Source: Membranipora membranacea
Taxonomy: Eukaryota > Bryozoa > Gymnolaemata > Cheilostomatida > Membraniporidae
Assembly: GCA_914767715.1 (NCBI GenBank)
Contig: OU612074.1
Coordinates: 17,470,062-17,534,061 of the forward strand
Direction of reading: 5' to 3'
DNA: 64,000 nt
Shown here in pieces: positions 57,620 through 64,000 of this stretch. Position 1 is the first letter of the stretch. Each line of letters opens with the position of its first letter. The notes under the pieces are model-generated. The model saw nothing but the letters and a program-made list of their open reading frames with translations. It had not been told where the DNA came from and did no database searches. The translations under genes were made by a program, and so were the position numbers.

Positions 57620-60600
57620 ATGCTGAAATCCTATTTCATCACTCAGGATCAAAGCATAAGAAATGTGGCTGCAAAGAAGTTCAAGTCTATCCCAAAGATC
57701 AGCAGTATTTCTCTACTACGAAGCATGCTCGGTTCTGGCAAGTTAATTTGTAGTATGTAGAGTAATTTCCAGTTATGAGTTCTTCAAGATAAGATAAATA
57801 ATAGCCAAAACTCCCTGCCAAAGCCGAAACTCTCTGCGGTCAGCCAATAAGCAAGATAATTTCGCTTTGACAATGAGCAAGGTCATTTTGCTTAGATGTT
57901 TTAGCCCACATTTAGGCGATTTAGGGTTCATTTAATGAAATTTTGCACAAGGAATAGAAATGTATATCTGTTTCTATTATTTTCTGGTGATTCGATCTGC
58001 AAAAGTATACCCTTTGTCTAAATATATACAGAGCAACTCATCCTTTTGATAATCTGGTAAATATTCTGTAGGTGGAGACAAGCCATACTTAAGGATTCAT
58101 AAACAGAAGGAATTGTGGGTAAAGAAGCTTGGCTCAATCATAAGATTTCCGGGTAAACCTGCTTTAGCTGAGGTGAGAGATGAACCGTAAAATCTTAATG
58201 TTCATTTCCTGTTAAAGTTAGGCTCGAGTAATATCATTTAGTACTTATGTGTATGTATGTAGTTGTGCTCTTCGTCAAATCAGCTGTGTGATGTACTGGA
58301 GTGAATTCCACTAGAAAAAAAGAGTGAGCACTAAATACACAGGACTAAAATATAAAATGATAAAAATGGTTACTAAATATTATGTTAGAAATTAGGGTAT
58401 TCATAAAAAATAAGTACTGCGTAGCTCCTCTGTCTGACAGCGGGGCATCAGGGTTGAGAGCGACACCCGAGTCTATCGCCATTCACAGTCCCCTTTAAAT
58501 GTACTTTTTATTACCTTCTATTGAACATTATATTGAGTCATGACAGCATTCTAGTTCATTCTCAGCGTATTTACTAAGGCAAACTATTAAAAAAATGTGG
58601 TCTGAAGTTGTCTGCCATTATTGTAAGGAAGGACAATGCAGACAATTCACTTGAGAGTAATGCAATCATATTTTGCTTCTACTTTAATTGAATGAAAGCT
58701 ATTCACCAATATTATTATTGTTTAATAAACAACTCAAATGCTTGCTGTCCCTTTTAGGTTTACAATCCACAGTATATTAGTACACTGTTGCGGGCGGATG
58801 ATAAGTGGCCCCGGAGACCCGTACTACCTTTGATATCTCAGGCTATAAAGAGAGGAGCACTCAAACCAAGTATCAGTCATGTGTAAGTATTACTGGTAAC
58901 AATATAATTTGTTAGGTAGAAAGGTCGTCAAATCCATTGTCCTCTTTCACAAGCAATGATTTTGTCTGTAGTTTGCAATTAAAAAGTAATTTTAAAATAG
59001 AATACAAGGACGGTAACCACTGTCTCACTCTGACCTATTAGCAGTCTTCACAAAAGTCATTTTCCTGGGCTCTGATATTAATTGTTATTACAAGAAAGCG
59101 CAACAGACATAACAACTGAAAACATGGTCATTAAAGTGATAAGTAGGAACACTAGATGTCAGACAGCATCAAATAGAGAAAATTGTGCATGCGGATCCCC
59201 ATGTGGTTTAAAATAACTTCGATGAGATGTTCATGAGGGCTTGCGTCACTGAGATGTATTCCATATCAGCTGCATGAAGGGAAACGTGAAGCTGCGATTA
59301 TATGACTTCCGCTTTTCCTATTATTCCCATAATGAGCATGAGGTTCTGAATTAAATATTCGCAACATACTATCAACATACTCTTGAAACCCGGAGCTGCC
59401 TCTCAGTTCTACAAGGCTCAGCTCTCTGTACAGTGTATGTGAGGAGTTTGTGTCAGCCTGACTCCGGCAGCAGGAGAAGCAGACCGGCAGAGTGACCAAC
59501 TTGAGAATGTGGGCTTGTAGATTTGCTGCAGAATGTAAGTCTTAATGCAAAAAAATGTGTCGTGCTGAGGTTGTTGATTCCGAAAACCATTTTTGAAACA
59601 AGTTAGAGTTGCTCCAGCCCCTCCCCCCCCTATCATAATTTGCTGGTCTCAGACTGAGAAGTTTAAAAGAGGAAGCATCTTCTCTATACAAATTTGAGTT
59701 TTTCTTATAAAAAATTATAATAAAGAATGAAAATTTGCTAGTTTTTCTCAATTTTCACCAATCAATTCAGGTTGGTTATCCTTGCACCGTAGCGACGGAA
59801 CTAATTCAAATGTGCTTGAGTTCTCAAACTGAAAAGTTACCCCTCCCGCATGGGACCTGCACTGGGAAAAAGTTAGCTTTCATAAGAAAAATGTATATAT
59901 GTCAATTAGGCCGGTTTGTGGCACTGTCTGCAATGCTGCAAGTCAATCTATTTCCGCGATTTTGGTGTCTTTTCTGTCATACTTATTTGATATACAGCCT
60001 GTTTACTGAAGCTGTTGGAGGAATTCTGATTGATGGAAAACTAGACAGTTTCTCTGATGACAAGCGTAGCCCAAGATCTCAACTATGTGAGCACATGGAC
60101 AGGCTGCACCAGTTGACAGCTGCAGGGATGTTCCAACCTCCATGGAGTAATTTAATAGAAACCAAGGTATACAAGCAGTGGCTCCAAGAATACAGAGACA
60201 GCAAGCTGTAAGTTCACAAGAATATGTCATGTTAAAAACATTCTAAGGATGCAACTACGAAAACAAGGTCAATCTTCTAAATCTTCTCACTCCCAGCTCC
60301 AGAAAACTATATGATCGGATACTCATGTACATTTCCAATTCTGCCTATGAAAACTTTACCCTGTTTAGATAAGGTGTTAACATTGAGGTCAGCCTGATTT
60401 GGTGCAGCTAACAATTCATTTTGGGCTTCTATTTTTTTTGTTTTTTCATAACTTGATTGGCATAATTTTCATTTGATGAGAATAAGCTTGTTCGCTGGTT
60501 AATACACGATGTTTTACAAAATTAGCCTCAGAAAAAAAAAAAATTTCCATCAAGATGACAAAGATAATGATAAAAGTTACGTAGTTTATTGCTCTACTGT

Positions 60601-63600
60601 TGTTGAGGTAGCCTCATTAATCATTTTGATGCAGTTTGTTCCAATTTGCCTGTATTCCAAGTTACTGCCCAGTAAGCAACTTTGGATTTCGGTAACTTCG
60701 ATCAAATCTGAGAAGGGTAATTATGTCAATTGTGTAGCTGTAGGAAAATGCAACTTAGATAATAAAAAAGGGTACGTCATGAAATGAGTACCTCGCAAAG
60801 CAGCTATAATGTCTTGCACTTCATGTTTTAATAATGACATTGCTGATACTGCCATTAAGCTTTTCTCAGATTGGTTGAGGAGCTGATATCTAAAGTATGG
60901 TTTCCAGCAGCACAAGTCAGACTCTCTCCAATCAACTCATACTTTCTTCTCAGAGCTTCTAGCTAAGCAGGCTCAGTGTACAAGAAGCTGTGAAATTCGC
61001 TGAAGAAATTTTCATAGCTGGAGTAGAATCGGTGAGTTCAGATTTTCGCCAGATTTCGTGGTACAGTTAATCCGTGTAAATAGTGCCTCCATAAACATTG
61101 CAGATTTGTCGGACGGACGACAGGGGCAATCATAAACATATAATTTTATATCATTTATTTGAATTATTATATTATAATGTTTTTGTTCATGATGACGGGA
61201 GCGGTGTATTGGAACGCATGGTGCAGTTACTAGTTACCAGTAATTAGTACTTTGCTTATTTGGCAGATCCGCATCCGCTTTACTCTTAATGCCTAACTCA
61301 ATTGTTATTCATGTCTAAGCCACCTGGAACTATGCATTGTATGGGTTTGGGTGTGAAGTTGGGACTGTTGTGGGTACTAATCTACTATACCTGAAGGCCT
61401 GTATGAAGGAATCAATGAGGTAAAAGCCTAGAGATCAGAGAATCAATGAGTCATTAGCTCTTTTAAACAATCCTCTCCCCAATCCATGTGGCAGTCTTTT
61501 GAGATTCCTGGTCTACCAAACCAATAAACATTAAGTTATAACTATTAATAAAATGATCTTTCCAGAAATACTCTGCGACCAGATCAATTGTCCTCACATT
61601 TAGAGCTGCTCTCCCACTACTGGCAATGGTTGAAATAGAATGGCTGAAAATCTAAAGACTAAAAGACTGTGGAGTTGATCTAATTTGATAATGTGTACTT
61701 TCAAACAATCATAATCCTTTTAAAATCCTTGGCGTTGTGTGTCACATTACAGGTCTATAATTATTGCGTTTTCTTAGGTTATCTCCCCCTGTGACTGGTA
61801 CAGTTAGAGTGACAAACAGTGATCTAGTGATTGGAGAATACAAAGTGCCTAACGGTGTAAGTTCTCTATAATACAAAGTGGCTTAAGGTGTAAGTTATCT
61901 ATAATACGAAGTGCCTAAAGGTGTAAGTTCTCTGTTAAATAATCAGCTTCAGCCTATCAATGAAGAAAATAAAGTATTCGAACATTTTTGTATGACACTG
62001 GATCTGAACAACCCACCAACTCATGTTGTTTGTCAATTGAAATTGCCCCTTGAGAATGAAGGCCCACATTTTACCGCTCATGCCCTTTACCACACTGACT
62101 TAACGATTTATAAAAGCTTATGGCAAGATTATGAAATTGTATCGCCATGGAAACCGAGCGAAAATAGCAGAGCCATCCCCCCCAGCTGATCTGACCCTGG
62201 GGTGGTGTTTATCAAGCATTGATGGTTCAGTGGTAGAATTCTCGCCTGCCACGCGGGAGGCCCGGGTTCAATTCCCGGTCAATGCAAATTTTGGAGGAGT
62301 CGTCCTCTCTATAAATACGTATGCATTCAAACAATGAGCTGTGAAGCTTTGCAATTTCGAAATAACATATTGCAAGTGGTACAATGATAGCTGAATGTCA
62401 AAATTAGTTTCTCAGGAACTACTTGTCCCATCTCAAGAGTTCCTTCACTAACACATCACTAGTAGTATGACTGATGTTTAATATCGCAAATCTTTTAATC
62501 CGCATGTTTCTAACTTGATTAATTGTACGTTATCTAAAATACATTGAAAACATATAGGCAGCAACGGCAAAATGATGCAGTAAATTACGTTACGCAAAAG
62601 CGCAAAGCACATTGTGTACAACAATGGACCACTTTTTTTGGGGTTTGTTTAGCATCGAAAGAGAAATGTTTATGGAAATATTCTCTACTATTGAATTTAT
62701 CATCAAACGCCACGATCAAAACCTCGGAAGTGCTCTCTAGTTTAATGGAAGCTGGTGTGAATAACATGTTTATTAACCTATTTTCTGTTTTTTGGCTGGA
62801 GAGGAGTGCATGTTTTGGACCAAATAAAGCTAGTGTAGCCACAAAGATCCAGATATCTCAAGATGTAAAGCCATAATCAATAATCGCTTTGATCAAAATC
62901 TAGACATTCTCCCGCTGTTCATCAGGCTGACAACAAATTTGACTGACATCTTTCTGAATTTTTGAATTTTGGCTGGAAAATTTTGACCTAAATTAGTGAA
63001 AATCTGGGTTATTATCTGTTACAGTTGTGACAACCAGGATCTGTAAGCTGGTAAGATTATTGATGGAAGTGACAGTACAAGACCAAAATGGTATAATAAA
63101 TTGGAAATTTTAGTTTCTGCATTATTGGGGTCGCATGTAATCAGGGGTCAAAAATGGCCCTATTGCAAAAATCAATTTCAAGTCTCGAAGACAGGAGGCC
63201 TAATTGGTAAAGTTTCACTAAAATATCACTCCTGAAGTTAGTGCCATGCCTCCTCTATATGGTGAAAGCATAAACTAATCAAATACCTCAAAAACAAGGC
63301 ACAGAGGGCTCAATTTAAAAAGGGCACTTTTTGCCGCAAAATTAACTTCTAGAAGTCACTGCGACTCAATCTCAAATATTTGGGAGGTTTCAACTGTGAA
63401 AATACCTATTAGACATGATCACCAATACAATATTAAAAAGTTTCAAAAAGCTATATATCACGACCGTAGGTAATGTATCTTTGATTGAACACTGTCCAAG
63501 TCTCTTACACACATCAGGGTTACAATATTCATGATATTCCCTGTACATGTTACAGACGATAGTGAACACAGGAAGTGACATCATATGCCATATGGCTGAC

Positions 63601-63756
63601 CACTTCGATGATCCACTCGAGTTCAAACCAGAGAGATGGCTCGGAGATGCCAGGAGAGATATTGCACCTTTCTCCTTCATACCGTTTGGTTTCGGAGCTT
63701 GTATGTGTATCGGCAGAAGGTTCGCTGAACAGGAAATTATGTTAGCTGTAGCTGCG
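57620..63756 (+). CDS. Mitochondrial-type cytochrome P450, 3' partial and apparently degenerate
   Basis: Exons placed: 57620-57737, 58072-58172, 58758-58882, 59998-60207, probably 60297-60362, 60971-61031, an exon ending 61419 with uncertain start, 61778-61856 and 63556-63756; more lies beyond the edge. Seen: basic N-terminus suiting mitochondrial import, ELWVKKLGSIIRFPG, RADDKWPRRPVLPL, I-helix EEIFIAGVES, K-helix ExxR in YLKACMKESMR, KPERWL, and the heme loop PFGFGACMCIGRRFAEQE with its Cys ligand. Mitochondrial-clan P450s oxidise steroid-like or foreign substrates using adrenodoxin. Oddities: the C-helix part (about 75-100 aa) is absent although exons 3 and 4 are in phase; the heme-loop Arg is Cys; the ExxR exon is short upstream and does not join exon 60971-61031 in phase with any acceptor I see; intron 1 would need a GC-AG border. 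It may be a pseudogene, or exons may be missing from the assembly. Confidence 0.72.
61837..61935 (+). repeat. Three tandem 33-bp units duplicating a 5' splice site
   Basis: Units at 61837, 61870 and 61903 each contain AATAC-AAGTG-CT-A-GGTGTAAGTT. The first spans the end of a P450 exon and its donor (61856/61857); the next two are copies carrying their own GTGTAAGTT donor. Use of the second or third donor would add an in-frame stop (CTATAA) to the mRNA. Confidence 0.85.
62216..62286 (+). tRNA. tRNA-Gly (anticodon GCC)
   Basis: A full cloverleaf in 71 nt: acceptor GCATTGA (62216-62222) pairs with TCAATGC (62279-62285), discriminator A at 62286, A box TGGTTCAGTGG, anticodon stem CTCGC/GCGGG with loop CTGCCAC (anticodon GCC), and T arm CCGGGTTCAATTCCCGG, which holds the B box. 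A T run (TTTT, about 62288-62291) follows as a Pol III stop. No intron and no encoded CCA. It is nearly identical to the animal consensus, so it is probably functional. It lies inside a P450 intron, same strand. Confidence 0.97.
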
Positions 63757-64000
63757 GTGAGTTTGGTTGAACCAGAGAGTTACCTTTTGAAGATATTTAT
63801 GTCAAAACTGTATCAGCCATCAAGCGTGAGGGGTCGAGTTCTACTGATCTTTATTTTCCTTAGACCGTATCGTAGAAACTACAACATTGCGTTTTGCAAT
63901 AATAACAAAATATCGGTGCGTAGCAATAAAATTTAACGTCAAAAATATAGTGATCAATGCAAATACATCACAATTCGGGAAGGATAGTTCATGGTATTCA
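63757..64000. other. P450 intron at the right edge
   Basis: After the donor at 63757 (GTGAGT) the frame reads on for some codons but loses P450 resemblance, so this is intron. The last P450 exon (the segment after the L-helix) should lie beyond the window. Confidence 0.6.

Noticed and set aside
59266-59499. Missing P450 C-helix exon or another gene's exon
   Set aside because: The open frame is on the minus strand and lacks P450 motifs; plus-strand frames here have no WxxxR-type helix.

Overview
This is an intron-rich, AT-rich animal nuclear region with spliceosomal GT-AG introns (tens of bases to nearly 6 kb), metazoan gene families, tRNA-derived SINEs, LTR and hAT-type elements and many hairpin repeats. 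Gene content (ACTR6, SCYL3, an extended glycosyltransferase, a secretin-like receptor with a somatomedin B domain, a mitochondrial-type P450) points to a non-vertebrate metazoan, probably marine. I cannot name the phylum. Exons were placed by hand from splice sites, reading-phase agreement and family similarity.

Layout: (1) 613-15753, minus strand: a type II membrane glycosyltransferase joining a GM2-synthase-like (GT12-type) domain to a chondroitin GalNAc-transferase-like domain; its 3' end runs off the left edge. (2) 19611-32262, minus: ACTR6, complete in 12 exons, 396 aa. Its large last intron holds a tRNA-type SINE and a chimeric retrosequence headed by U2 snRNA. (3) 33666-49764, plus: SCYL3-like pseudokinase, 12 exons, 739 aa, head to head with ACTR6. 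Intron 4 carries a hAT-type element into which a young gag-only LTR retrotransposon has inserted. Intron 6 carries a complete three-exon ankyrin-repeat gene on the opposite strand (42612-46325) amid SINE and hairpin repeats. (4) 50982-55728, minus: secreted-leader, somatomedin B, seven-transmembrane receptor, 735 aa, tail to tail with SCYL3. (5) 57620-63756, plus: mitochondrial-type cytochrome P450, head to head with the receptor, but with a missing C-helix segment, an altered heme-binding motif and other oddities. A tRNA-Gly(GCC) gene sits in its last visible intron.

The genes do not form a pathway. ACTR6 belongs to the SWR1/SRCAP chromatin remodeller, SCYL3 is a trafficking/cytoskeletal pseudokinase, the glycosyltransferase is a Golgi-type enzyme, the receptor is at the cell surface, and P450s of this clan act in mitochondria. 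The most unusual content is the nested mobile DNA, the two-domain transferase, the U2 chimera and the degenerate-looking P450 with a triplicated 5' splice site.
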